From contig JAZSQO010000152.1 of NCBI GenBank assembly GCA_045538015.1, positions 1 through 37,401 of the forward strand: 37,401 bases of DNA. The letters run 5' to 3'. Of this stretch, positions 15,228 to 23,167 are shown piece by piece. A model generated the notes under the pieces. That model made no database searches. It was given only the letters and a program-made list of their open reading frames with translations, and was not told the origin of the DNA. Every line of letters starts with the position of its first letter. The first letter of the stretch is position 1. This stretch comes from SIG598 sp045538015. GTDB taxonomy: Bacteria; Bacillota; Clostridia; Oscillospirales; Acutalibacteraceae. Both the position numbers and the translations under genes were made by a program.

Positions 15228-15256
15228 TTTTCATCACTCCATGTTGTTCTGGAGTA

Positions 15257-15265
15257 ATTATACCA
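15257..15265 (-). promoter_or_regulatory. Extended -10 promoter of parA-parB-mnmA
   Basis: On the reverse strand TGG is followed by TATAAT (15262-15257). The hexamer 17 nt further upstream is a poor -35 (TAGAAA), so the extended -10 would carry recognition. A parS-like site lies about 55 bp upstream at 15320-15335. Confidence 0.6.
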
Positions 15266-15319
15266 TATACATTATGATATTTCTACCCGCAATCGCTCAT
15301 TTTCTGACTTATTTCCGCT

Positions 15320-15335
15320 TGTTTCACATGAAACA
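15320..15335. promoter_or_regulatory. parS-like ParB binding site upstream of parA
   Basis: TGTTTCACATGAAACA matches the B. subtilis consensus TGTTNCACGTGAAACA at all but one defined base. It sits between the parA promoter and the terminator of rsmG. Confidence 0.75.
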
Positions 15336-15345
15336 TTTGCATATT

Positions 15346-15397
15346 TGAAAAGCACAGCAGGCCTGACTACATTTGGTCAGGCCTGCTGTGCTTTTCA
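15346..15397 (-). terminator. Long hairpin terminator after rsmG
   Basis: A perfect 22-bp stem (15346-15367 with 15376-15397) around an 8-nt loop. In the leftward direction the distal arm ends GCTTTTCAAAT, so it most likely terminates the mnmE-mnmG-rsmG transcript before parA. The stem is longer than usual for an intrinsic terminator. The remaining 110 nt to the rsmG stop shows no gene. Confidence 0.7.
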
Positions 15398-15507
15398 GGA
15401 CATAATAAGAAAAGGGAGCTTTGTTGTAATCTTCTTCATTTTCGACAATCAAATCATACCACACTTGTGTCTGAGAATTTGTCGAAATACGTAGCTGACA
15501 AAAAAGA

Positions 15508-16209
15508 TTACAGTGGCTTCTTCTTTATAACGGGAGCTCTGCGCGGGTATTTATCTGCCGTGTCGCTGATTTTCTCAACAGTTATTATCTGTCTTTCGCT
15601 GCCGTCAGGCAAAACGAAATCTTTCCTTTCACTTATTCTTCCACCGAGAATTTCAATTCCGCCGGACGCAAATTCCAGTTCATCGTCAGCTTTACCCTTC
15701 ATTGCCAGCATCCGCCCGTTTACAGCAGTCAAAGGAAGACAGTATTCCGCAAGAATATTCATTGGCGCTACAGCTCTGGCAGTAGTCATGGAGAATTTCT
15801 GTCTGTATTCCGGCATATGACCTACGTCCTCTGCCCTTCCGTGTACATATTCCATGCTTAGGCCAAGCTCATTGCCCACTGCTTTTAGAAATCCAAGCCT
15901 TTTTTCAAGGCCATCTATGAGGGTAACACTTGTGTCCGGCCTGAAAATCTTTATAACCATGCCAGGAAAACCGGCTCCGGTTCCGACATCGGCAATAATT
16001 TCATCCTCCGCGCACAGCTTTGCCGCGAGAAGACAATCGAGAAAATGCTTTGTCTCTATCTCCTCCGGGTCAACTATGGCTGTGAGATTCATTCTGGTAT
16101 TCCAGTCCACAAGCAATTCCGCATATCGGTCAAGCATCGAAAGCTGATCGTTGCTTAGCAGGATATCAAAGCATTCTGCCTTTGCCCTCATTCTTTCCTT
16201 ATTGATCAT
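15508..16209 (-). CDS. rsmG: 16S rRNA (guanine-527 N7)-methyltransferase RsmG
   Basis: 233 aa SAM-dependent methyltransferase (GidB) that methylates G527 of 16S rRNA; loss in other bacteria gives low-level streptomycin resistance. Motif I is ADVGTGAGFPG, preceded by the KHFLDCLLAA segment and followed by LIDGLEKRLGFL; the TTARAVAP segment is also present. The length suits the family. The ATG at 16209 was chosen because GGGAG lies about 7 nt upstream and it overlaps the mnmG end by 11 nt. An in-frame ATG further upstream (16254) lies deep within mnmG, and one at 16191 is a possible alternative. Last gene of mnmE-mnmG-rsmG. Confidence 0.94.
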   Translation of the reverse strand: MINKERMRAKAECFDILLSNDQLSMLDRYAELLVDWNTRMNLTAIVDPEEIETKHFLDCLLAAKLCAEDEIIADVGTGAGFPGMVIKIFRPDTSVTLIDGLEKRLGFLKAVGNELGLSMEYVHGRAEDVGHMPEYRQKFSMTTARAVAPMNILAEYCLPLTAVNGRMLAMKGKADDELEFASGGIEILGGRISERKDFVLPDGSERQIITVEKISDTADKYPRRAPVIKKKPL

Positions 16210-18079
16210 TACTTTTCTCCCTCTTGGTAAGCCAGATAAGCAGCACAGAGACATCTGCCGGCGATACTCCGGAGATTCTCGAAGCCTGACCTATGCTGGC
16301 AGGCTTGATTTTGTTCAGCTTTTCTATTGCCTCTAATCTCAGACCTACAACGCAGTTGTAATCGTCTATCTCAGGAAGTTTTCTCTCCTCAAGCCGTTTT
16401 ACTTCTTCTACCGCAGCCAGTTCTCGCTTAATGTAGCCTTCATATTTGATTTCAGTTTCCGCCTGCTTCCATATCTTTATAGGCAGAGCAGGGCGGTTTA
16501 CATCCACCTCTGCAAGGCATTCATAGTCTATCTGAGGTCTCTTAAGCAGATCATCCATGTGAACGCCCGTCGATACCGGCGATGTTCCACGTGAAACAAG
16601 TATATTATTAAGCTGATCCGTCGGCGAGAAAACAGTTTTTCTGATTCGTTTAATCTCGTCGATCTTTGCCTGCCGGCGGGAAAGATATGCCTGATAATGT
16701 TCCTCATCCACCAGACCTATGCTGTAGCCAAGCTCAGTAAGTCTTTCCTCGGCGTTATCCTGACGAAGAAGAAGACGATATTCCGACCGGGATGTCATCA
16801 TCCGATAGGGATCGGTAACGCCTTTTGTTACAAGATCATCTATCAGCGTGCCGATATAGCTCTCATTACGCTTGAAAATAACTCCTTCAAGACCCTTTGC
16901 ATTCCTCGCTGCATTGATGCCAGCCACTATTCCCTGGGCCGCGGCTTCCTCATAACCCGAGCTGCCGTTAAACTGCCCTGCGCCGTAAAGGCCCGGATAA
17001 TCCTTAAACTCAAGGGTAGGACGAAGCATCTGAGGATCTATGCAGTCATACTCAATGGCATAAGCCGGGCGCATGATATGTACGTTTTCAAGACCGTCCA
17101 TTGTCTTGTAAAGAGCTATCTGCACATCTTCAGGAAGAGAAGAGGATATTCCCTGCAGGTACATTTCCTCGGTATTAAGTCCGCAAGGCTCAATAAAGCA
17201 CTGATGACGCTTCTTTTCCGAAAATCTTACTACCTTATCCTCTATACTGGGACAGTATCGAGGGCCTACGCCTTCGATCTGACCGCCATACAGCGGAGAG
17301 CGATGGATATTATCCATGATGACCTTCTTTGTGCGCTCATTTGTCCACGACACATGGCAGACGGCTTTGTTCTCTATCTGATAGGTTGTATCGCTGGAAA
17401 AAGGAGTGACAGGCTCATCTCCCTGCTGGCATTCCAGTCCGGAGAAATCTATTGAGCTTTTCAGCACGCGTGCCGGAGTTCCGGTCTTGAATCTTCTCAG
17501 CTCTATACCAAGAGCCTTCATAGATTCTGACAACGATGTCGCCGCAAACATTCCATCAGGGCCGCCGTCGTAATTGACATCGCCCACAAATATCTTACCG
17601 CCAAGGAAGGTTCCCGACGCGATAATTACGCACTTGGTGCTGTGTCGTGCCCCGAGACGAGTAGTAAGTACCCACTGATTGTTTTCTTGTTCAAGGGAAC
17701 ATATTTCCGCCTGCTTGAGAAAAAGATTCTCCTGCTTTTCAAGAGCGTGCTTCATATATTCGCTGTATTTTCTGCGGTCAACCTGCGCCCTTAAACTCTG
17801 CACAGCAGGGCCTTTGCTCATGTTGAGCATACGGCTCTGTATAGTTGCGGTGTCTGCCGCTTTTCCCATTTCTCCCCCAAGAGCGTCTATTTCAAATACA
17901 AGGTGACCTTTCGCGGTTCCGCCAATGGCAGGGTTGCAGGGCAGGTTACCAACCGCATCCATATTAATGGTAAATATAGCAGTCCTGCAACCAAGACGGC
18001 TTGCGGCCAGAGCTGCCTCTATTCCGGCGTGTCCCGCTCCGATTATAGCAACATCAAAGCTTTCGGCCTGATAATTCAT
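16199..18079 (-). CDS. mnmG: tRNA uridine-5-carboxymethylaminomethyl modification enzyme MnmG (GidA)
   Basis: 626 aa FAD enzyme that, with the GTPase MnmE, adds the carboxymethylaminomethyl or aminomethyl group to C5 of wobble uridine 34. It has the N-terminal dinucleotide motif GAGHAGIEAA (about 14-23), the family segment NPAIGGTAKGH (about 48-58), MFAATSLSE, and GLYGAGQFNGSSGYEEAAAQG near 370. The C-terminal helical domain that binds MnmE is complete. The ATG has AAGGT upstream and lies 17 nt after the mnmE stop. A perfect parS site (16583-16598) is embedded in the coding sequence, at LVSRGT. Confidence 0.97.
   Translation of the reverse strand: MNYQAESFDVAIIGAGHAGIEAALAASRLGCRTAIFTINMDAVGNLPCNPAIGGTAKGHLVFEIDALGGEMGKAADTATIQSRMLNMSKGPAVQSLRAQVDRRKYSEYMKHALEKQENLFLKQAEICSLEQENNQWVLTTRLGARHSTKCVIIASGTFLGGKIFVGDVNYDGGPDGMFAATSLSESMKALGIELRRFKTGTPARVLKSSIDFSGLECQQGDEPVTPFSSDTTYQIENKAVCHVSWTNERTKKVIMDNIHRSPLYGGQIEGVGPRYCPSIEDKVVRFSEKKRHQCFIEPCGLNTEEMYLQGISSSLPEDVQIALYKTMDGLENVHIMRPAYAIEYDCIDPQMLRPTLEFKDYPGLYGAGQFNGSSGYEEAAAQGIVAGINAARNAKGLEGVIFKRNESYIGTLIDDLVTKGVTDPYRMMTSRSEYRLLLRQDNAEERLTELGYSIGLVDEEHYQAYLSRRQAKIDEIKRIRKTVFSPTDQLNNILVSRGTSPVSTGVHMDDLLKRPQIDYECLAEVDVNRPALPIKIWKQAETEIKYEGYIKRELAAVEEVKRLEERKLPEIDDYNCVVGLRLEAIEKLNKIKPASIGQASRISGVSPADVSVLLIWLTKREKSNDQ
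16583..16598. promoter_or_regulatory. parS site inside mnmG
   Basis: TGTTCCACGTGAAACA matches the Bacillus consensus TGTTNCACGTGAAACA exactly. It is the best ParB site in the window. Confidence 0.93.
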
Positions 18080-18096
18080 AATTAATACCTTCTTTT

Positions 18097-19461
18097 TTAT
18101 TTTCCGACACAGAACTGTGCGAACACTCCGTCAATAATTCTGTCGGTCGCCTTTTCTCCCGTCAGCTCCAGCAAGCAATCTATTGCTCCCTGAACAGACA
18201 CTCCAATCGCGTCAAAGGTCACTCCCGACACAGCAGCGTCATATGCCTCGCTCACTGCTTCATAGGCTCTTATCACGCAATTATGCTGTCTTTCGTTGAT
18301 GACCACACCCGTGGACGGATCAAGATTAGAAAGGTCTGTTACTTTCATTACAGCGTCACTTAATTCACTGATTCCTTGTCCGTTCAATGCCGTCATATAT
18401 ACTATATGTTTAAATTTATTATTTATATACTCTATGTTTATTTTACATTGTTTATCGCTTTTATTGATAACCGCTATTGCTGTTTTATCTCCCAGCTGAT
18501 CGATCAGAGCCTTATCGTCCTTATCCAGCTCATCTGAACCGTCAAATACGGCAATTACCAGCGCGCATTCGGACAATCGTTTCCATGTGCGTTCCACACC
18601 TATCTGCTCAACCCGGTCGTCAGTGTCGTGAAGACCGGCTGTATCGGATATTTTAAGAATGCAGTCTCCGAGGTTTATCTTTTCTTCCACAAGGTCTCGT
18701 GTTGTTCCGGGAATGTCTGTTACAATGCTGCGCTCACAGCCGGCAAGCAGATTCATCAGCGTTGACTTTCCCACATTTGGCTTTCCGCATATAACGGTGT
18801 CTATTCCCTCTCTGAGCATCTTACCGGCTTCGCCATTGTTCTTCACCGCATAAAGCATATCCTTTGCCGCCGAAAGTGTTTCCACCAGCTCTTCCTGCGT
18901 CACCTCAGGTATTTCTTCTTCATCCGGATAGTCGCACCACGCTGATATCTTTACCGACATATCGGTGAGCAAATCGGCTATCTCCATTATTTTTTTGAAG
19001 AGGTGGCCGTCATGGGCTCCTTTGGCCGCCAGTGCCGCTTGCTTTCCTTCGGCGGAAATAATGGACATTACAGCTTCCGCCTGGGTAAGGGACAGCTTAC
19101 CGTTCTCAAAGGCTCTGCGGGTATATTCACCCGGTGCCGCGGGCTTTGCTCCCTGCTCAATACAAGCGCGCAGGGTCATACGGGTCACAGCAAGGCCGCC
19201 GTGGCAGCACAGCTCCACAACATCCTCACCCGTATAGCTTTTCGGGCCTCTGTACACTATAGCAATGGCTTCGTCTGTCCATCCGGTACTGTCATGTACA
19301 TTTCCGTAATGTGCCTTGTAGCCTTCCGATTGGGCAAGCTTATTTCCGGAGGCACATCTGAAAACCTTGTCGGCAAGCTGAATGCAGCCTTCTCCGGACA
19401 GTCTCACGATGCCTATACCGCCTACTGCCTGACCCGTAGCTATCGACGCAATAATACTCAT
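18097..19461 (-). CDS. mnmE: tRNA modification GTPase MnmE (TrmE)
   Basis: 454 aa GTPase, partner of MnmG in wobble uridine modification. The N-terminal folate-binding domain starts MSIIASIATGQAVGG and contains GEYTRRAFENGKL. The G domain has G1 GKPNVGKS, G2 GTTRD, G3 DTAG, and G4 NKSD. The protein ends in the catalytic C-terminal CVGK. The reading frame stays open upstream to 19518 only because a parS-like site there encodes MFHVKR. The ATG at 19461 was chosen because GAGGA lies 9 nt upstream and it matches the conserved family N-terminus. A terminator of the jag operon lies only about 50 nt upstream and no clear promoter is seen between, so readthrough or a promoter within jag must supply transcription. 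Confidence 0.96.
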   Translation of the reverse strand: MSIIASIATGQAVGGIGIVRLSGEGCIQLADKVFRCASGNKLAQSEGYKAHYGNVHDSTGWTDEAIAIVYRGPKSYTGEDVVELCCHGGLAVTRMTLRACIEQGAKPAAPGEYTRRAFENGKLSLTQAEAVMSIISAEGKQAALAAKGAHDGHLFKKIMEIADLLTDMSVKISAWCDYPDEEEIPEVTQEELVETLSAAKDMLYAVKNNGEAGKMLREGIDTVICGKPNVGKSTLMNLLAGCERSIVTDIPGTTRDLVEEKINLGDCILKISDTAGLHDTDDRVEQIGVERTWKRLSECALVIAVFDGSDELDKDDKALIDQLGDKTAIAVINKSDKQCKINIEYINNKFKHIVYMTALNGQGISELSDAVMKVTDLSNLDPSTGVVINERQHNCVIRAYEAVSEAYDAAVSGVTFDAIGVSVQGAIDCLLELTGEKATDRIIDGVFAQFCVGK

Positions 19462-19474
19462 TTTATCCATTCCT

Positions 19475-19490
19475 CGTTTCACATGAAACA
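19475..19490. promoter_or_regulatory. parS-like site upstream of mnmE
   Basis: CGTTTCACATGAAACA differs from the consensus at two positions (first base and central G). It lies 14 bp ahead of the mnmE start. Confidence 0.55.
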
Positions 19491-19510
19491 TAGCAAAACC
19501 GGCCTTTTCT

Positions 19511-19552
19511 AAAAACACATGGGGTACTGACGTTTCATCAATACCCCATGTG
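19511..19552 (-). terminator. Terminator of the rpmH-jag operon
   Basis: CACATGGGGTA (19516-19526) pairs with TACCCCATGTG (19542-19552). Read leftwards the hairpin is followed by TTTTTAG, a typical intrinsic terminator just after jag. Confidence 0.85.
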
Positions 19553-19559
19553 CAGCTGG

Positions 19560-20708
19560 TTATTCGTTAATTTCTTCCTTCTTCTTAGGAACTATGCGGC
19601 CGTACAGAGGAGCACTGGTATCCTTTCTTGCCTCTCTGGGCTCAGCGGTGTTCTCGCTGGGATTAGAATAGCTGCGCTGCTTGTTGTAGCCGCCGTTGTA
19701 ATCCTTGCGACCGCCGCGATTGTAGCCACGGTTGTAGCCGCCGCGGCCGGAGGAATCACGGTTATATCCGTCGTTGTTGTAACCGCGGGAATATCCGCCG
19801 TTATTTTCGGAATCATAGCTGTCGTCGCGGTTGTAGCTGCGGTTGTATCCACCGCCACGGCGTCCGCCGTAACCGCCTCTCTGCTGATAACCACCGCGGC
19901 GTCCGCCGTAACCGCCGTTGCCACGGCTGTTATAGCCGCCCTTGCTGCGGTTATGGTTCACAGGCAGACCATCTTCGCCTTCTGCCACGCCCACCGGGCC
20001 GATAACGACATGACGCTTGGCGCCTTCGTCAACAGACCAGCTTGTAGCGCCTTCGATGGACTGAACAGCGGTGTGAACGATTCTGCGCTCATAGGGATTC
20101 ATAGGATCAAGAGCCAGATTGCGGCCTATCTTGATGCTTCTCAGAGCGGTCTTCTTAGCGAGATTTTCAAGAGAGCCTTCTCTCTTTTCACGGTAGTTTC
20201 CGATATTGATGGCCACACGGAAATATTCATCTCCGCTGTTGTTGGCAGCCAGACTTACGAGGTACTGCAGAGCAGCCAGGGTCTCACCGCGGCGGCCGAT
20301 CACAGCGCCCAGATTGTCGCCCTTGAGCTCAAGAGAAACGCCGTTTCCGTCTTCGTTGGGTACGATCTCGATAGTGACGTTTTCAAGGCCCATCGCGTTG
20401 ATGATATTCTGCAGATAATCCGCAGCCTTCTGTCCCTGCTCGGATACCTCACAGGCCGCTTTTACGGGAGCTTCCTGAACGATATCCTCCTCGATCTCTT
20501 CTTCGATCTCTTCTACTTCAGGGTCATCGGTCTCAACATAAACGCGAACGCTTGCCGGAGATCCTCCGAAAAGACCAAATGTCTTGCTCTTGGGAAGTTC
20601 AATTACCTCAAACTGAACATCATCGCGGGACATACCAAGTTCTTTACATCCGTTTTCAATTGCCTCTTCAGTTGTCGCACCGTGTGCGATCACTTCCATA
20701 GTAATCAA
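19560..20708 (-). CDS. khpB: RNA-binding protein Jag/KhpB with a long RGG/GY-rich tail
   Basis: 382 aa. Jag_N domain (about 1-55), an acidic linker (about 61-78), a KH domain with the GxxG loop VIGRRGETL (136-144), and an R3H domain with the RxxxH pair Arg208-His212. These are the parts of Jag/KhpB, an RNA chaperone paired with KhpA and linked to cell division in streptococci. Beyond the normal end, residues about 256-345 form a Gly/Arg/Tyr/Asn-rich run with repeated RGG, GGY and YNR units, followed by a basic end. Such a tail is not part of classical Jag. The start is the TTG at 20708, 8 nt after AGGTG; an ATG three codons on is too far from the site. It lies 56 nt after yidC, as in most Firmicutes. 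Confidence 0.92.
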   Translation of the reverse strand: MITMEVIAHGATTEEAIENGCKELGMSRDDVQFEVIELPKSKTFGLFGGSPASVRVYVETDDPEVEEIEEEIEEDIVQEAPVKAACEVSEQGQKAADYLQNIINAMGLENVTIEIVPNEDGNGVSLELKGDNLGAVIGRRGETLAALQYLVSLAANNSGDEYFRVAINIGNYREKREGSLENLAKKTALRSIKIGRNLALDPMNPYERRIVHTAVQSIEGATSWSVDEGAKRHVVIGPVGVAEGEDGLPVNHNRSKGGYNSRGNGGYGGRRGGYQQRGGYGGRRGGGYNRSYNRDDSYDSENNGGYSRGYNNDGYNRDSSGRGGYNRGYNRGGRKDYNGGYNKQRSYSNPSENTAEPREARKDTSAPLYGRIVPKKKEEINE

Positions 20709-20764
20709 TTCTATATCACCTTTCTACCTGCCGGATCTATTACTTCCGACATTGATTAAACAAA

Positions 20765-21946
20765 TCATTTCTTTTTACCGACATACCCTCCGGGGTTGCC
20801 GCCCTTGTTCTTGTTGCTTCCCTTATTCTTTTTTCCGGATTTTACATTATTATCCGCACTCTTGACGGTTTTTTCCTTGATCTCGGGCATAACGGGCTTG
20901 AGCTTGATGGCGCCCTTTGCCTCGTTGATGCGCTTTACTGCTTCGCCCTCATCCAGCTTGAGGCGGGCGTTTCTTTCCGCTTCAGCCTTGGCATTCATCT
21001 TGACCGGCCCAAAGTATTCCTTTGTGATCCAGGACTGTACGGGAGAAAGCAGGCTGGACACGGTCCAGTAGAGGGGGAACGCGGCGGGAGTCTGGAGAGC
21101 GAACCAGAAGGACATACCACCGAAGACGATACCCATTATATTAGGATTGCAGCCCTGAGTGGCCTGAACCTTGTTCATCTTATTGGTGATCAGCATACTG
21201 CCGATCTGGACGATAACGACGATAAAGGCAAGGATAAGCGCGAGGTTGGCCGGCTTCATGCTGGCCTGCTGAAGAAGATCGAGGCCGAGGAATCCAAAGG
21301 AACCGGACATATCGATAATGCTTTCAGCCTTGTCGCCCATTATAGCCAGAGCCTGATCTGCCGCGGCGCTGTTCACAGCGTTGTCGACCATACCGGTGAC
21401 ACCGCTGAGGATCTGAGTCTCAGCCTGAGCAGCTTCGCCGGTAACGGAGGCAAATCCGCCGTTCTTGGCAACGTCTCTTATTCTTTCGATGAGTCTTACT
21501 TCATAATAGTAATTGGTGGAATCGGTAACGATGCCGAACACATCGCACAGCTTCTGAACCATTTCCTTGCTGACATGAAGAACATTGGTAAGGGGCTGAC
21601 GAACAGCCGCGTACATACCGAACAGAAGGGGCATCTGGATGAGCATAGGCAGGCAGCCGCCGCTCATGGAAACGCCTTCCTTTGTGTAGAGCTCCTGCAC
21701 AGCCTGATTGTATGCTTCCTTGTTATTGGCATACTTGGCTCTGAGTTCGTTCATCTTGGGCTGCAGTCTTTGCTGGGCAGCCATATCCTTCTGCTGCTTG
21801 ATGGTCAGCGGGAACATAAGCAGACGGGTAACTATTGTAAAGAAAATAATAGCAACACCGAAGTTTTTAAATATAAAATAGAAGATCTGAATGAGATAGC
21901 CGAAAAGCGCTCCCAGTAAATCGGTCAAGCCGCAAGAACTACACAT
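20765..21946 (-). CDS. yidC: Membrane protein insertase YidC
   Basis: 393 aa YidC/Oxa1 insertase, which helps proteins enter the membrane alone or with SecYEG. It has an N-terminal helix (about 10-30) and the family segment TRLLMFPLTIKQQK (about 41-54). The cytoplasmic coiled hairpin MNELRAKYANNKEA comes next, then GGCLPMLIQMPLLFGMYAAV and further helices around 250-320. Between the second and third conserved helices is a long insert of about 85 residues (about 140-225) that is not part of the minimal fold. The C-terminal tail is Lys/Gly/Asn-rich and may contact ribosomes. There is no lipobox. The ATG at 21946 lacks a good ribosome-binding site, so translation may be weak. Confidence 0.94.
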   Translation of the reverse strand: MCSSCGLTDLLGALFGYLIQIFYFIFKNFGVAIIFFTIVTRLLMFPLTIKQQKDMAAQQRLQPKMNELRAKYANNKEAYNQAVQELYTKEGVSMSGGCLPMLIQMPLLFGMYAAVRQPLTNVLHVSKEMVQKLCDVFGIVTDSTNYYYEVRLIERIRDVAKNGGFASVTGEAAQAETQILSGVTGMVDNAVNSAAADQALAIMGDKAESIIDMSGSFGFLGLDLLQQASMKPANLALILAFIVVIVQIGSMLITNKMNKVQATQGCNPNIMGIVFGGMSFWFALQTPAAFPLYWTVSSLLSPVQSWITKEYFGPVKMNAKAEAERNARLKLDEGEAVKRINEAKGAIKLKPVMPEIKEKTVKSADNNVKSGKKNKGSNKNKGGNPGGYVGKKK

Positions 21947-22016
21947 ATGTGGAATAACCCCCGTATTATTAATGGTATATCACAGTGAATACCAATTTCT
22001 TGATAATTCCTCTGTT

Positions 22017-22259
22017 CTATTCACTTTTTTTTGACTTTTTTTCCGGTACCGGATCATATCCGCCCCTGCAGAAGGGATTGCAGCGCAGAATGCGCCACAT
22101 GGCCATCAGCGACCCGCGAATAAATCCAAAGCGTTCTATTGCCTGTATACCATAAGCCGAACAAGTAGGCTCAAACCTGCAGCACGGAGCAGTTCTTGAC
22201 GATATATGTTTCTGATACAAACGAATAAGCTTTATACCGCCTCGCTGTAATATATTCAT
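22017..22259 (-). CDS. yidD: Membrane protein insertion efficiency factor YidD
   Basis: 80 aa, the normal length. It has the conserved CCRFEPTCSAYGIQAIERFG segment, the WRILRCNPFCRGGYDPVP end, and an amphipathic N-terminal helix. YidD sits at the inner membrane and improves YidC-dependent insertion. The start ATG overlaps the rnpA stop by 4 nt (ATGA), so translation is coupled. It lies between rnpA and yidC, the classical order. Confidence 0.94.
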   Translation of the reverse strand: MNILQRGGIKLIRLYQKHISSRTAPCCRFEPTCSAYGIQAIERFGFIRGSLMAMWRILRCNPFCRGGYDPVPEKKSKKSE

Positions 22260-22612
22260 ATGTTACCCTTGCTTTCCGGCAAAAGACCCATCTCGGTCAG
22301 CATCCTGCTAAGCTGTCTGTAAACATCCTGCATTTTAAGGTATGGTGTCCTTGTCCGTGCCACAATAACAATATCCCAGCTTCCCCGGATATCATTTTCG
22401 CACAGTCTTATAGCCTCTCTTATCAACCGCCTCGCGCGGTTGCGCGCCACAGCCTTTCCCACCTTTTTACCGGTGGTAATACCCACTCTGACGCCGCCTT
22501 TTTTTCTTTTCAGACAATAAACGACCAAGCCTGCGGACACGGAATTCTTTCCGCGTCCGTAAGCTCTTCTGAATTCATAGTCGTTTTTCAGCGTGAGACA
22601 ACGCTTGTACAT
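22256..22612 (-). CDS. rnpA: Ribonuclease P protein component
   Basis: 118 aa basic protein that binds RNase P RNA and aids 5' maturation of tRNAs. The RNR motif is ARNRARRLIREA (about 54-65), with the earlier LKNDYEFRRAYGRGK segment for substrate leader contact. The length is typical. The ATG at 22612 has no recognisable ribosome-binding site. A terminator-like hairpin (22641-22666) stands between rpmH and this gene and should lower RnpA relative to L34. RNase P RNA itself is not in the window. Confidence 0.95.
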   Translation of the reverse strand: MYKRCLTLKNDYEFRRAYGRGKNSVSAGLVVYCLKRKKGGVRVGITTGKKVGKAVARNRARRLIREAIRLCENDIRGSWDIVIVARTRTPYLKMQDVYRQLSRMLTEMGLLPESKGNI

Positions 22613-22640
22613 ATTTCTGAAAAATTATTAGCACTTATCA

Positions 22641-22666
22641 AAAAAGGCCACGCAGAGGTGGCCTTG
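22641..22666 (-). terminator. Attenuator hairpin between rpmH and rnpA
   Basis: Read leftwards, AAGGCCAC pairs with GTGGCCTT across a 6-nt loop and runs into TTTTTTG. It is a plausible partial terminator within the operon; the genes behind it have no other visible promoter. Confidence 0.7.
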
Positions 22667-22707
22667 ACCGGCTCTTTCAAACCGATCTTTTCTGTCGCCT
22701 TAAGCTA

Positions 22708-22848
22708 TTAATAAGTCAGGGTCTTTCTGCCCTTTGCTCTGCGGCGAGCAAGTACCTTGCGACCGTTCTTGGTGGACATTCTCTTTCTGAAGCCGTGCTC
22801 CTTCTTGCGCTGGAGCTTCTTGGGCTGGTAAGTTCTGAACATTGCCAT
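22708..22848 (-). CDS. rpmH: Ribosomal protein L34
   Basis: 46 aa, very basic L34 of the large ribosomal subunit. The RTYQPKKLQRKKEHGFRKRM segment and NGRKVLARRRAKGR are diagnostic. The start is the ATG at 22848 (MAMFRT), 8 nt behind AAGGAGGT; a longer frame to 22920 lies upstream of this site and overlaps the promoter. The family's own first residue may correspond to the second Met. It is the first gene of the leftward operon and is divergent from dnaA, the usual arrangement at Firmicutes origins. Confidence 0.96.
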   Translation of the reverse strand: MAMFRTYQPKKLQRKKEHGFRKRMSTKNGRKVLARRRAKGRKTLTY

Positions 22849-22918
22849 GCTTTGCGACCTCCTTTCGTCTGCTGGAAAATCTGTCTGCCTTGTCTGACAG
22901 ACAGCCCTACATCGCAAC

Positions 22919-22948
22919 ATTATAGCCTATAACTATCCTTAATGTCAA
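22919..22948 (-). promoter_or_regulatory. Promoter of the rpmH operon
   Basis: Reverse strand TTGACA (22948-22943), 18 nt spacer, TATAAT (22924-22919): consensus hexamers. It would drive rpmH-rnpA-yidD-yidC-jag. Confidence 0.85.
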
Positions 22949-23108
22949 CCGATTTTTTTATTATTATCAGCATATTTAAGCCACTCTTGTGTTATCCGCG
23001 ATAATTATATACTACCCGTTGTATTTAAGTAATATTTGCATCGGCATAATACACTATATTTACTCTGTTAAAAAATTTAATTTATCAGTGGTATTTCTTT
23101 CTCTTGTG
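22949..23108. other. AT-rich rpmH-dnaA intergenic region, possible origin sub-region
   Basis: Strongly AT-rich with no gene. It contains one DnaA-box-like 9-mer, TTATCCGCG at 22992-23000 (7 of 9 to TTATCCACA). In Bacillus the region upstream of dnaA is part of a bipartite origin. Here the box content is too poor to be sure. Confidence 0.4.
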
Positions 23109-23117
23109 TGGTATACT
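23109..23117 (+). promoter_or_regulatory. Extended -10 promoter of dnaA
   Basis: TGG followed by TATACT (23112-23117), without a recognisable -35. The transcript would begin about 45 nt before the dnaA start. Confidence 0.5.
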
Positions 23118-23167
23118 ATATAGGATTTATTAATTACAATTAAATGCACAAGGAGAACGCACCCTTT

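Noticed and set aside
19462..19518. 19-residue N-terminal extension of MnmE
   Set aside because: It is created by the parS-like site being open in frame; the conserved protein begins at MSIIAS with a proper ribosome-binding site.
22708..22920. 70-aa version of L34
   Set aside because: The extra 24 residues lie upstream of a strong ribosome-binding site and overlap the promoter -10; L34 proteins are about 45 residues.
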